From assembly GCA_016647705.1 (NCBI GenBank), contig CM028335.1, positions 34,486,212 to 34,550,211 of the forward strand: a stretch of 64,000 nt of DNA. The letters run 5' to 3'. The notes beneath the pieces were generated by a model. The model saw nothing but the letters and a program-made list of their open reading frames with translations, searched no databases and had not been told where the DNA came from. This DNA is from Eucommia ulmoides (lineage: Eukaryota > Streptophyta > Magnoliopsida > Garryales > Eucommiaceae). Below are positions 23,417 through 34,624 of the stretch, in pieces. Within the stretch, counting starts at the first letter, position 1. Each line of letters begins with the position of its first letter. Made by a program: the position numbers and the translations under genes.

Positions 23417-24702
23417 TGATAGGTGAAATTTAGCTATCTATTTTCAAATCAAATTTGATAGTTTTCAAGTATTCTTGTAATATTTTAATTTTATTTTATT
23501 TATTTTTGTTCAAAATAGGGGTTAGGAGTGAAAACGGTCGCAAAACGAGAAAATCGGTGGAAAAACGATGAAGTGTTAAAGCAGAAAGTTCACCCCTGCA
23601 GTAGTCAGCCTACCGCCGTAGCGGTGAACAAACAGAGAGTTCCCTAAGTTTCTGATCGCTCACCGCTGCATCGGTGAAACCTACGGTTGTAGCGGTCAAT
23701 GGCTAGCCGTTTTAGATATTTTCTAGATATTTTGTTTTTGTTCCTGATCCATTCCCACTTCTCCAAGAACATTTTGGGAGTGTTTTTGAGTATTCTAAAA
23801 ATCTCTCAACCAACCAAAGCGGAGGAACACAATTGGAGAAGAGGAAACAAGATTAGAGCGATTTTTACGAACGCCACCTTCAGATAACGGCTATTCTCCC
23901 TTGTTTCTCTCTTTATTCTTAACTTGTTTTTAGTTGTTTGAATATGTATACATGGATTATTGTTGAATATTCGGTTATGGCCAAGAGCTAAACACTAATT
24001 ATCTATGGGATTGATGTAGTTTACTAATATACGTTGTTTGAGTAAATCGTGTTTCGTTAATGATTGTTTATCTTTATTCGATTGTGTTTACTATTATTTT
24101 ACCTCCATAATATTCTTGTTATGATATTGTCGTTGATTTGGGAATACGGGGTTTGACACTCAGGAGAAGTAACCCCGAATTCGGACTAGGGTTTAAACAC
24201 AAAGCGACGACCTAATGACCTGGGTGGGCGTTAAAACGTTTGCAACCCATAAGGTTGGGGCGAGACTCATGTGATCAAGTATCCTATAAACGCTCTAGGG
24301 GGACTTCGGCATTGACATGAAGTCACATATTCATTTATTTTACACTCGGGAGAGGTAGTGAGTAAGTTTTCGATACCTAAATTGTCGGATAGATTTGAAT
24401 ACCGTTATTGTAAACTAGATTGGATCAAACATATATAAGTAAACGGAGTGAATCCCTAGATAATCTATTCCCATATAATATATTTAGGTATTATAGTTTA
24501 ATCAATTGTTAATTTAGTATATTATTTATAAAAACAAAAATCCAATTTTTATCGCCTAAATAAAGTTCGGTTATGATAATCATGGTACTTAGCGACAATT
24601 TAATCCAATCCCTATGGATATGACAACCCTACTCCTTCACTATTCTATAAAACTTGACCCGTACACTTGCAGTGAAAGTAGCGACGTAATATTTCGCTAC
24701 CA
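23417..24702 (+). repeat. 5' LTR of gag-only Athila-like element
   Basis: A 1286-bp LTR. A cluster of CCGCTGCAGCGG-type motifs lies at 23590-23700, including CCCTGCAGTAG, ACCGCCGTAGCGGTG, ACCGCTGCATCGGTG and GGTTGTAGCGGTC. Its end carries ACTTGACCCGTACACTTGC, a block common to all Athila-like LTRs in the window. Confidence 0.8.
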
Positions 24703-24707
24703 AGTTT

Positions 24708-24725
24708 TTGGAGTAGTTGTCGGGG
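24708..24725 (+). other. Worn primer binding site, tRNA-Asp type
   Basis: TGGAGTAGTTGTCGGGGA, a worn version of TGGCGCCGTTGCCGGGGA, five bases after the LTR end. The flanking AGTTTT and ATTGGTTTTTAGATTGTTGTT match the reverse elements at 13093 and 17572. Confidence 0.7.
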
Positions 24726-24840
24726 ATTGGTTTTTAGATTGTTGTTGATATTGTGAGTAAATAACTTCATTTTAATTTAGGCATTTGTTTTGTTTATAAT
24801 TTTTCTTTTTAGTTTTGTTTGTTTTACGAGGTGCTTGAAG

Positions 24841-25900
24841 ATAGGTCATCAACAAGTCCTCATGTATTTCTTTCAACGAGATGTCGAGCTACTTTATTGT
24901 GCTTGGGATCGATATAAGGAGTTGTTCATCCGGTTCCCAAACTATCGTTTCCTGAGGGAGTTTCAACTACTGAACTTCCTCGATAGGTTATTAACCGCAA
25001 CAAGAAATTGGGTTGAAAAAGGAAACGGTACCACCTCTTTCGACCAACTAACCGTGGATGAAGCTTATAAGTTCTTGGAAGACATGGCGGAGTTTGATTA
25101 TCAGAGTTGGAATTATTCAACAAGCTACCACATTTTGGGGGGTAATTCCACCATTTCAGCGCCATAGATTGACATCCCGGACCAAGAAGAGGAGTCTGAC
25201 CCCACCCTAGAGGAAACGTTCGCTGAATTTATGGGAGAGACTTAGGCTTTCTTGAGGAAAATGAATGACCGGATCAACGAGCATGAGGATCGTCTTGACA
25301 ATATTGAGACAAGCTGCGATGAACTTGATACGATCATAACATCTTTTTAGACGCAAATCGGTCAATTTATCTGCTTTATTAAGGCCGAGTAAAAAATGGT
25401 GGCCCTGAGAGGCACAAACGCTACATGCATTGAAAGCCACTGTGAGGAACAAGAAACAAGTGGGAGGAACATGGGTCCATTCGAAGACGATGAAAAATCA
25501 CAAGATAACACTTGTGATTATCCACCATTTGAGATCCACCAAGTGTTGCCACTACCGATCCGAGACGATCACATCTACGAGGATCCGATGTGGCTCACTT
25601 GTCTTCCACCGTCTTTTGCAATGCTCTTTCATGCCCACCAAGTACATAAGATGGTAAATAATTAAGTTGAGAGTATGAGTCAAATAATACCAAATCTCGC
25701 GCATTTTGAGGGCGTTTTGAATCAAGACCCGTATGTTGTGTTATATGACCACCACTCACTTTATTCGGAGGCGAGATTGGCTCACCTCCTAGGTACGTGT
25801 TCTAAATCCCATTCGTCGGCATGCTTTATTTCAAATATTGAGATTGATGATTTGGACATTGTGGACACTGCCCGTTTTAAGTTTGGCGGTGATGTGTAGT
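24841..25900 (+). pseudogene. Athila-like gag relic
   Basis: Contains WDRYKELFIRFPNYRF, LLNFLDRLLTATRNWVEKG, LTVDEAYKFLEDMAEF and further stretches (FEIHQVLPLPIRDDHIYEDP, DPYVVLYDHHSLYSEARL) that line up with the reverse gag copies at 17432-16549 and 12953-11916. It has several breaks. The following 25901-27290 stretch is non-coding 3' sequence that includes an AACTTGATTTCACTC-like block shared in inverse orientation with 31050. Confidence 0.78.
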
Positions 25901-27304
25901 ATGCTAGTATGTTTTATTGTTGTTAGTTACATAGTTTAAAAGTTTTATTGTTTAACTGTATGCATGCTTGTTTAATTTAGTATTAGTATGTTAATGTTTG
26001 TAGTATGTTTGTTGTTGTTGTGTACTGAGCTTTGTAGCTCATCTAGGCCATTACCCAATGATGAGTCTATCCCCTACTTGTTTTTCGAGGTCAGGGGTAA
26101 TTTCCATTCATGTGTGTTCTGTGTACTTGACGTTTTGTTGTGGTTAAAGTTATTGTGGATTCTAACATGTACGAACACTTAAACTCAATGTATAGCTATC
26201 CACTTAATTTGACCCCGATTATTCGTTAGCCAAGTTCATGACAATAGGGATTCTAGAACCTGATTGGGGAAAACTTGAGGTAAAATCCTAGGCGAGATAG
26301 TTCAGGAGACATGATTTAGGCATTCATTTTTATCGCTTAAGCCTTTGAAGCTTACCATATAATATCATTTATCCCTTGTTACCCAGTCGAAGTCTGTTAG
26401 CCATTTCAATTCCGAACACGTAACAAATGCCTTGGCTAATTAAAGTTTTTCCAAACCATTGTCGCTAAACCTAAGGCACAATTTGAGTGAAATCAAGTTA
26501 GCATTTGTTTATGTTACTTAAAGTGAGCGGTTGGGTTTTAGGCAAACTATTGATTGGTTCGGAATTCGAGTACTCACTTATCATTTTTCTATTGTATTTC
26601 CACACTCGTTAAATTGTAAAATATCAAATAAGTTTAGGGGTGTGTTTAAAAAAAGAAGAAGGATAAATATAGTTCTATCTTTGTTTTGTCTTGACAAGTG
26701 AGTACTATGTTTTCAAATTTAAGTTCAGGGTTGTTTCGAATTGATTTGTGTGGGGTTACGAGTGTGATTGAGCCAAACGTTGTGCCTCAGGTATCATTAA
26801 GTTAATAACGTTAACCTGTTTTTATATTCCTGATATACCCTTGGCCATTTTCTAAAAAATGAACAAAGTCCTATTGATATTTTTGAATTTCCAAGCCTAC
26901 ATTAGTGAAGAGTGGAACCTATTTTGGTGTATAGATTTCCTATACGTTTTTGGTTTTAGTCATGAACTCTGTTGGTGGATAATCCAATTCAGTCTGTCAA
27001 TGGTTGTATGATTGAGTTTTTGCACACACACTTGAATAAGATCTAGAATGTCGCTTACTGCTATTGAATGTTGAAATTCTAGAACACCACATGATGCGTT
27101 TTACTCTTGAAATCGATAAGATTAGGGGTTGATGAGGGAAAACTTTTTGGTCGTTAGATGAATTTTAAAACATACACGTTATTTTTTTAAGTTCATTTGT
27201 GTTTTTCATTTTTAGTAATTAAATTCATTAATAGTTGTGGTAGTTTATTTTATTGCATGGGTGTTTTGCTTGAGGACTAGTAAAATTCCAAGTTTGGGGG
27301 TATT

Positions 27305-28651
27305 TGATAGGTGAAATTTATCTATCTATTTTCAAACCGAATTTGGTAGTTTTTCAGTATTCTTATAATATTTTAATTCGTTTTTATTTGATTTTATTTA
27401 TTTTTATTCAAAACATGGGTTAAGAGTGAAAATGGTCGAAAAACTAGGAAATCGATGGAAAAACGATGAAATATTAAAGCAGCAGTTTCATCGATGCAGC
27501 GGTCAGCCCACCGCTACAGTGGTGAAACAACAGAGAGTTCCCTAAGTTTTTGATCACTCACCACTGCAGTAGTGAAAGGGAAGAAAGCCTACCGACATGG
27601 CCACCGCTACAGCGCTAAAACCCATTGCCGTAGCGGTCAATGGCCAGTTGTTTTAGATATTTTTTAGATATTTTGTTTTTGTTCCCTTTTGTTCCTGATC
27701 CATTCCCACTTCTCCAAGAACATATTGGGAGTGTTTTTAAGTGTTCTAAAAATCTCTCAACCAACTAAAGAGGAGAAACACAATTGGAGAAGAGGAAACA
27801 AGATCAGAGTAGTTTTTACGGACGCCACCTTCAGATAATGACTATTCTCCCTTGTTTCTCCCTTTATTCTTAACTTGTTTTTGGTTGTTTGAACATGTAT
27901 TTATGGATTATTGTTGAATATATGGTTATAGCCAAGAGCTAAACACTAATTATCTATGGGATTAATGTAGTTTACTAATATACGTTGTTTGAGTAAATCA
28001 TGTTTCGTTAATGATTGTTTATCTTTATTTAATTGTGCTTATAGTTCTTTTACCTCCATAATATTCTTGTTATGATATTGTCGTTGATTTGAGAATACGG
28101 GGTTTGATACTCGGGAGAGGTAACCAACCATTCGAACTAGGGTTTAAACACAACGCGACGACCTAATGACCCAGGAGGGTGTTAGAAAGTGTGCAATCCG
28201 TGAGGTTGGGGCGAGACTCATGTGACCAAGTGTTGTACAAACGCTCGAGGGGGACTTCGGCATTGATGCAAAGTCACATATTCATTTACTTTATACTCGA
28301 AAGTGGTAGTGAGTGGGTTTTGGATACCTAGATTATCAAATAGATTTGAATACCATTAATGTAAATTAGATTGCATCAAACACGTATAAGTAAAAGAAGT
28401 GAATCCCTAGATAATCTATCCCATATAATATATTTAGTATTATAGTTTAATTAATTGTTAATTTAGTATATTATTTATAAAAACAAAAACCCAATTTTTA
28501 TCGCCTAAATAAAGTTCGGTTATGATAATCGCGGTACTTAGTGATAATTTAATCAAATCCCTGTAGATACGACAACCCTACTCATTCACTATTCTATAAA
28601 ACTTGACCAGTACACTTGCGGTGAAAGTAGTGACGTAATATTTCGCTACCA
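27305..28651 (+). repeat. 3' LTR of gag-only Athila-like element
   Basis: A 1347-bp LTR with a motif cluster at 27478-27645 (TCGATGCAGCGGTC, ACCGCTACAGTGGTG, CCACCGCTACAGCGC, GCCGTAGCGGTC). It is longer than the 5' copy owing to small insertions, one near 27580 inside the motif cluster. Confidence 0.8.
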
Positions 28652-28770
28652 AATACAAAATAATAACCAGTTAGAGAAATTAATAATTTGTGTGTTTGAT
28701 AATTAATTGATTAAATTTTTGTCACCACCCAATTCGCCTCACCTCTTGGGAAGATATGTGGACCAACAAG

Positions 28771-28785
28771 TGGTGTCAGAGTTGG
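28771..28785 (+). other. Primer binding site, initiator tRNA-Met type
   Basis: TGGTGTCAGAGTTGG, one or two changes from the TGGTATCAGAGC site used by SIRE and other plant Copia elements. It lies two bases after the CCAACA end of the S-type LTR, and fixes the Copia assignment and orientation of that LTR. Confidence 0.85.
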
Positions 28786-28799
28786 TTTAGCTCGATATG

Positions 28800-30212
28800 T
28801 GTACGATGCAATTTTTACGCTCACATATTAACTACTCGCAAGTGCACGATGTCATGTTTTAGTATAATAGATCTTTAAGATCGAATATCGTTCCACTTGG
28901 AAAGTGTTTGAATAATTGAATACCACAATTTGCATAGTCTTATATTATCCCCACGGTTCAAGAATTATTTAAAATTAAACTAATTAAAACTAAGTTAAAG
29001 TACAATTAGTGGGTTAATACTAACTAAGTTCATTACCTAAGGATTGATTTCATTCAATTAATACATGTTTGACTTTGTTTAGTTAACAATAACGATGCTT
29101 ATCCTATCCAACAATCTCGATATCTTAAACTCATACACTCTCTCTCTCGAGTGTTTAGTGAATGAATACATGACTTCGCATTGACGCCGAAGTCCCACTT
29201 GAACATCTTTTCGAACACATAGTCACGTGAGTCTTGACCTAACCTCATGGATTGAACACTCTCCAACTCTCTCCCGAGTTGTTGGATTGCTGCGTTGTGT
29301 TTACCCTAGTCCGAATTCGGGGTTACCTCTCCCGAGTGTCAAACCCCGTATTTTCAAAACCAACCCTAATACCTTAACAAGCATATTAAAATTGTAATAG
29401 AGTGATAACCACAATCGGATTTAGACAAACAAACTTTAAAGAAACTTATATTCCATCAAACTAGTATATACATGAGTTACAATTATCTCTAACTAATATT
29501 TATCTAATCTACCATGATCTTGGCCATTGAAACATTAAACCAAGAGGGATTCATCATCATTCACAATAAAACATTAAGTTACAAAGAAATAAACAAAGGA
29601 AGAAAGATCAAATCTTAAAGTGGAGTGGTCCACTATCGCCAAAGATCGATCCACTAGTGTTTCCTCTTCTCTGAATGATGAATCTCCTCTTTGAGCTCTT
29701 CAAGAATGGCCAAAGATCACCTCCTAATGTTAGGGATGTCCAAGAAGTTTTTTTGTAAGTGGGAGAAGAAGTTTTATACGTGTAAGGGTCCAAAAATATC
29801 TAAAAATATCTTAATTCTGTACAGAGTTGACCGCCTCAGGAGTGGGGATCACCGTTGCGGTGGTAGGTATGTCGGCTGGCTCCTAAATTCTCTGATCTTT
29901 CACTGTCACGATGGTGGATATCACCACCATGGTAGTGAAACAGGCTCCAACTATCCGCACTTTCACCGCCTCGGCGGTGGAACTTGTTCATTTTCAGCAT
30001 CTCCTAGCATTCTCACCGCTGTGGTGGTGGGTCTACTGCTCTTGAAACTTTGCTTCTTCAACGTTTTTCCACCGTTTCGCTCGGTTATCACTTTTTTACA
30101 TCCCTACACCTAAATTATATAAAAACTAACAAAAATGCAATTAAATATTTCTAATACACTTGAAAACTATCAAATTCGGCTTAGAAGTAGATAGGTATAT
30201 TTCAACCTATCA
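28800..30212 (-). repeat. 3' LTR of the 28800-36086 element
   Basis: A 1413-bp LTR with a CACCGCCGCGGCGGTG-type cluster at 29828-30030 (worn copies such as ACCGTTGCGGTGGTAG, ATCACCACCATGGTAGTG, CACCGCCTCGGCGGTGG, CACCGCTGTGGTGGTGG). A TATA box (GTATAAAA, minus strand) lies at 29779-29772. A 140-residue open frame across 29691-30113 arises from this repetitive stretch and is not a gene. Confidence 0.8.
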
Positions 30213-31899
30213 AATACCCCCAAACGTGAAATTTTAGTAGTTCTCGAGCAAAACACCCTAACACTAAATTAAACTAACTATACTAATTGACTAACTACTT
30301 AACTAAAAATTAATAAACTTTAACAATGAAAAAGTAAATGCATGCAAGTTCCAAGTTCAATCGAAGAAACCAAGTTGTTCCTCCCTCAACAACCCTCAAT
30401 CTAATCAAGTTCAGGAAATAACACACACCAAGTGGTGTTCTAGAATTTCAATACTCAATATTAATAAAAACCATTCTAGATATCTTTAAAGTGTGTGTGT
30501 GTGAGCTCAAATGTATAACTAACCAAACACCGGATTGGATTATTCAGTAGCTAAGCTCATGACTTAACCGTTTAAGGAATAAGGAAAACCATACGCTTGA
30601 CTAGGCTCAACTATCCACTAATGTAGGTTCGGACATTCACAGAGATCAATAGGGCTTGGTTCGGCTTTGGAGAACGACCAAAAGTATCACAGGAATAGAA
30701 AATAGAAAATCGTTATAATTGAACGATACCCGAGGCACAAATGCTTGTTGCTATCTCTCTCTCTCGTAACCCCACACATATAAAACACAACCCTGAACAA
30801 GAATTTAAGAACTTTGTATTCACTTGTCGAATGTAATGAAAATAAAAACTATATTCACATAGTTTTTATTTTTAATTTTAATTTTTTTTAAAGAACATAA
30901 CATATCCCCAAACTTATTTGAATTTTTACAATTTTAGGGGCATGCCAAAAAGAATTAAGAGAATGACAAGTGAATACACTAATATCGAATCAATAAAAAT
31001 TCATCTGAACCCTGACCGCTCACTTCAAGTAGCATAAACTAATGCTAACTTGATTTCACTCAATTTGAAACTTAGGCTTAGCGACAATGGTTTGGAAAAA
31101 TTTAATTGGATAGAGTATTGATACGTGTTCAGAATTGAAAAGATTATCGGCTTCGACAGGGGAATGAGGGATAAAAATTTTCAGGTTAGCTACAAAGGTT
31201 CAAGCAAAAAAATTGAAGGCCTAAATCACGCCTCCGGAATTACCTTACCTAGGATTCTGCCTCAAGTTTCCCCAAAATCAAGTTCTAGATTCCTCATTTC
31301 TGTCATGAACTTATTATTAAATAATCGGCGTCAAATCGTTCAGATAATTATACACTTAGTCAATAGGATCGTGTGATTTAGGATCAAAATAATTTTTACC
31401 TAGTCGACATGCTAAGCACACAAAACACACATGAATGACAATACCCCCGACCTCGATATACAATTAGGGGATAATTTTCATAATCGGGAAATGGCCTAGA
31501 CGAACTCAGCAACTCAACATGCAAATACAACTTCATACATAAACATTTCTACATTAACTCTAAATACTACATACATACACTAAACTAAGCATTTAACATG
31601 CAAAGACATGAAAATTAAAATAAAACTTAACTATATGTTTAAAGTCTACAATATACATTTAAAGCTTCTACAAACCGTAATTACGCATACATAAAACATC
31701 TAAAAATAATACATAAAAAAAAAATATTCATCCTTCTTCTTCAAAAAACAAAAATGAATGAACACCCCCCCAAACTTAAACAAGGCAGTGTCCACACTGT
31801 CTAAGCAGCGAACCCAATAGCAATTTATAGCATTCATGAACAAAATATTGGGTTTGAACACATACCTCGGAGATAAGACGTAGAAGTATCACCTCCTAC

Positions 31900-33000
31900 T
31901 GTTTACCTGGGAAAGCGTCATCGCTACCACTATCACGTCGGAATAGAAATTGTGGCGGTTACAAAAGGTACGGCGGCACATTCGGCATAGGCGGATAAGC
32001 ACTCATGTCAATGCCGAAGCGCTCGCACATGAGCCAATGGATTTGATCTTGATGTCTCGTATATTGATCCAGGTAAGTTCCAAGCTCGTATTGCCCTTGG
32101 CGAACCTCCTGGAGCTCCCTATAGATTCTCTCTAAAGTGACCTCCTCGTGGGCTTCTGATGGCCCCGTTTTTTCCTCTGTAGGCTCTTCCTCATCTTCAA
32201 CTTCATGCTCGGCCGCCCCTTATGCTCCGGCTTTCCACATTCTATTAATCATCGCAAGATCAAGTGGAACAATTGGGGGGCAAGGATTGTCCCCAGTCAC
32301 CGAGACACCGACGCGTCGGAATAAGTCAGTCAAGAGTGATAGAAATGGGAGACCGGCCTTCGTTGTATTGACCGGATGGATAATCGAAGAGTAGATCAAG
32401 TAGCCAACATTGATCGGCTTTCTAGTCTGGATCGAGTATAGCACCATGGCCCGGTCTTAAGAGACGTATGAGAAGTGAGACATCGGGAGAAGACTTCTAC
32501 ATACAAAAAGAGAAATTTTTCCAGGAATGTGGCGAGAGCCGGCCCAGTGTGTGTCTACTATACATTGTCGGAAGTGATGGATCTGATTATTATATCCAAG
32601 CTCGGGTCTCGGCCGCCATAAGGTTCGTCAGTGGTTCCAATCCCAAAACCTCATTGATGAGCTCAGGACTAAAAGAGATTGGGCGAGTGTAGACCCTTGT
32701 CCGGTAGTCAACGACTTCGGTGACATTGGCATAAAACTCCTAGACTAGGGCCACCTCGCCTTGGGGAGGTGATTTGCATAACTATTCCCAACTGCGGCTT
32801 CGAATGACATCTTGAAATTCCTTCGGGAGGTTATCTAATGGTCCAAATACCCTTTGTCGGATACAAGTTTGCTTATGCTCAAATCGGTGGAAATGTTCCT
32901 CCACTTGCTTGGACACAAAGCGTGTGGAATCGTAGTTCGTGGCGGCACCTCCGGTTCGAGAACTTGTAAACTTTTACCCCGTGCCCTCTTTGAAGCAACT
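31900..33000 (-). pseudogene. Putative plant transposon protein (PF20167-like) relic
   Basis: The minus-strand frame 32447-32220 contains MVLYSIQTRKPINVGYLIYS, then LPFLSLLTDLFRRVGV. This resembles the conserved end of the 'putative plant transposon protein' domain (family pattern: aliphatic LLY.I...INVG..I..SI, then G.PFPSLIT.LC...GV). The domain occurs in proteins coded by Athila-like and other non-autonomous LTR elements, and its function is unknown. Weaker matches extend to both sides. The frame is broken. Assignment rests on recalled family pattern. Confidence 0.6.
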
Positions 33001-33619
33001 CTCTAAGTCATGTTTCCTATTAATCACAATCACAAAACATGGCAACACAATCATATATGAACAATGAAAATAATCTCCTGAATTAACACCATCAAGAACA
33101 AGTCACATTTTCAATACACATACACCAATCGCAACAGTTTCAACAAAATATGAATAATGTAGCATGCAATTTTGTTTCACTAAATTTAACAATCCATGGA
33201 AACTTAGTTTATCACCAAAAATCAAACCAAAATCCCATAGAAAATGAAAATCGTGAAAATGGGGGTTTAAGGGTTTAGGGCACAATCCAAATCCAATGAT
33301 TATATATATATATAAACATGCAAATAAATCAAAGATTTCAACAAATAGATCAAATATAGGATCATAATCGCTTGTTGAAAAATTTTGGTCAAAATGATTG
33401 AAAATGGAGAGATTGCACCGTTCGTCCCTTGAACCCTAGGTTTTCAAAAATAGGGGAAAATCTAATTTTTGGAGGATGATTTGAGGTGGAAATCACAAAT
33501 TTTGTAAATGGAAGGATGAATTTGAGGGTTTGAAACGGTTTGGAAGGATGAGAATAGAGAGATTTTGGAGTTTTTGAAGTGATTGTGGCGTTTTTGTTTA
33601 GCGGGATGGTTTTAATCAA

Positions 33620-33815
33620 ATAGAGGCCTTATCGCCGTGGCGGTGTGAGTGCCTTTTTTAAAACCTCAGCATTCTACTGTTTCACCGCCTAGGCGGTGGG
33701 AATCATCGCCTTTCTTAAAAATATAACACTCTGTTGTTTCATCGCCGCGGCGGTGACGCATTTATGCTGAAAACTTGAAATCCTGTATTTTCACCGCCGA
33801 GGCAGTGAGCTTGTT
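33620..33815 (-). repeat. Extra CACCGCC..GGCGGTG cluster in the interior
   Basis: Four well-kept copies lie inside the internal region: ATCGCCGTGGCGGTGTG, CACCGCCTAGGCGGTGG, CATCGCCGCGGCGGTGAC and CACCGCCGAGGCAGTGAG. They match the LTR motif of this element and the solo LTR at 47792 (CGCCTAGGCG), but no LTR lies here. Confidence 0.75.
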
Positions 33816-34067
33816 GTTGGATTTTTATTTTTTCTTCAAGTTTTCAAACAAAGGCTCCATACTATGCGTTTCCACTTTGCTTGTTCAACAATTTTAAGTG
33901 CGAAACACATCCCCGAGTATCCATACTCCTTGATTCACCTCCAAACACGCCCTTAGACCATTTTGGCCTCCAAAAAAAAAAATAGTAGCAAAAATAGGGT
34001 AAAACTTGATACCCTCGGTTTCATATAAAAAAATGAGACATGCTTGATTTACCGTCCCTAGTTGGAC

Positions 34068-34385
34068 TTAGCAAATTGCATGATCATTATCAACGAGGGA
34101 GATACTCTCCATAACTTGTTTTTCATTTTTGATATAGCGCTTGATCCTCTCCTCTTCACCTTCTAGTTTGACTGAACCGAAAGAAAATTTGCTTGATCCG
34201 AAAAGGTCCAGATCATTCGTAAAAGGTATGCTGGCTTTAGGTATGGCTTTCGATACGTCTTTCGGTACAACTTCCATAGATAGGACGTAGTCTATAACAC
34301 CTTCATGAGTAGTTGACCTTTTTTCACCAAAATCCCTCATAGACAAGGAATTTGGGATTGTATGCTCCATTGGATCTCGATTCAT
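34068..34385 (-). pseudogene. Unrecognised open frame near the 5' end of the element interior
   Basis: A 105-residue frame just downstream of the primer binding site. It begins MNRDPMEHTIPN and has an acidic-basic C-terminal part (KLEGEEERIKRYIKNEK). Its location suggests the start of the element's first open frame. I recognise no domain. Confidence 0.35.
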
Positions 34386-34600
34386 GTTATTGAAGTTGGA
34401 TTCTTCTCTCTCTCCATATCCTTTTCAATGTATACTTGATCTCAAGATCAAGAGTCAAGAATTCCAAACTTATTCTTCGTTGCACACAGTGCTTGATCAC
34501 AACAAATGAAATAAAAAAATTTAAAAGAAAATACAACAAAAGAATTATAAGGATTGATATTCAACCACTTAGTCACAATATCAATCCATTTTAAAACACA

Positions 34601-34618
34601 TCCCCGGCAACGACGCCA
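34601..34618 (-). other. Primer binding site, tRNA-Asp type
   Basis: TGGCGTCGTTGCCGGGGA on the minus strand, one base from the canonical Athila site, a few bases inside the LTR end. Confidence 0.85.
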
Positions 34619-34624
34619 AAAACT

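Larger units (their letters stand above)
23417..28651 (+). mobile_element. Athila-like gag-only LTR retrotransposon
   Basis: Both LTRs are present (23417-24702, 1286 bp; 27305-28651, 1347 bp). Both start TGATAGGTGAAATTTA and end CGCTACCA, and GATAC/AATAC flank the element (one mismatch). The internal region holds a primer-binding-like site, a gag relic and a polypurine tract (AGTTTGGGGGTAT, 27290-27303). No pol is recognisable in the 2.6 kb interior, so it is a non-autonomous type. LTR divergence appears to be around a tenth by eye, with a few short indels, so it is moderately old. Gag is broken. Confidence 0.82.
21395..28768 (+). repeat. 5' S-type LTR, split by the 23417-28651 insertion
   Basis: Starts TGTTATCCCTAGATG and ends GACCAACA. 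The uninterrupted length is about 2.13 kb. Landmarks in order: GGTCGACC-like cluster (21780-22075), TATA-like TATTTATATAG (22456-22466), GATTCTTAGCCT-type repeats (23100-23250), and the tail ACCACCCAATTCGCC before CCAACA. The split point is flanked by GATAC (23412-23416) and AATAC (28652-28656). Confidence 0.78.

Noticed and set aside
29691-30113. 140-residue open frame, one of the longer ones in the window
   Set aside because: It lies wholly inside an LTR, across the palindromic motif cluster, and its histidine/glycine-rich content comes from translating CACC/GGTG repeats.
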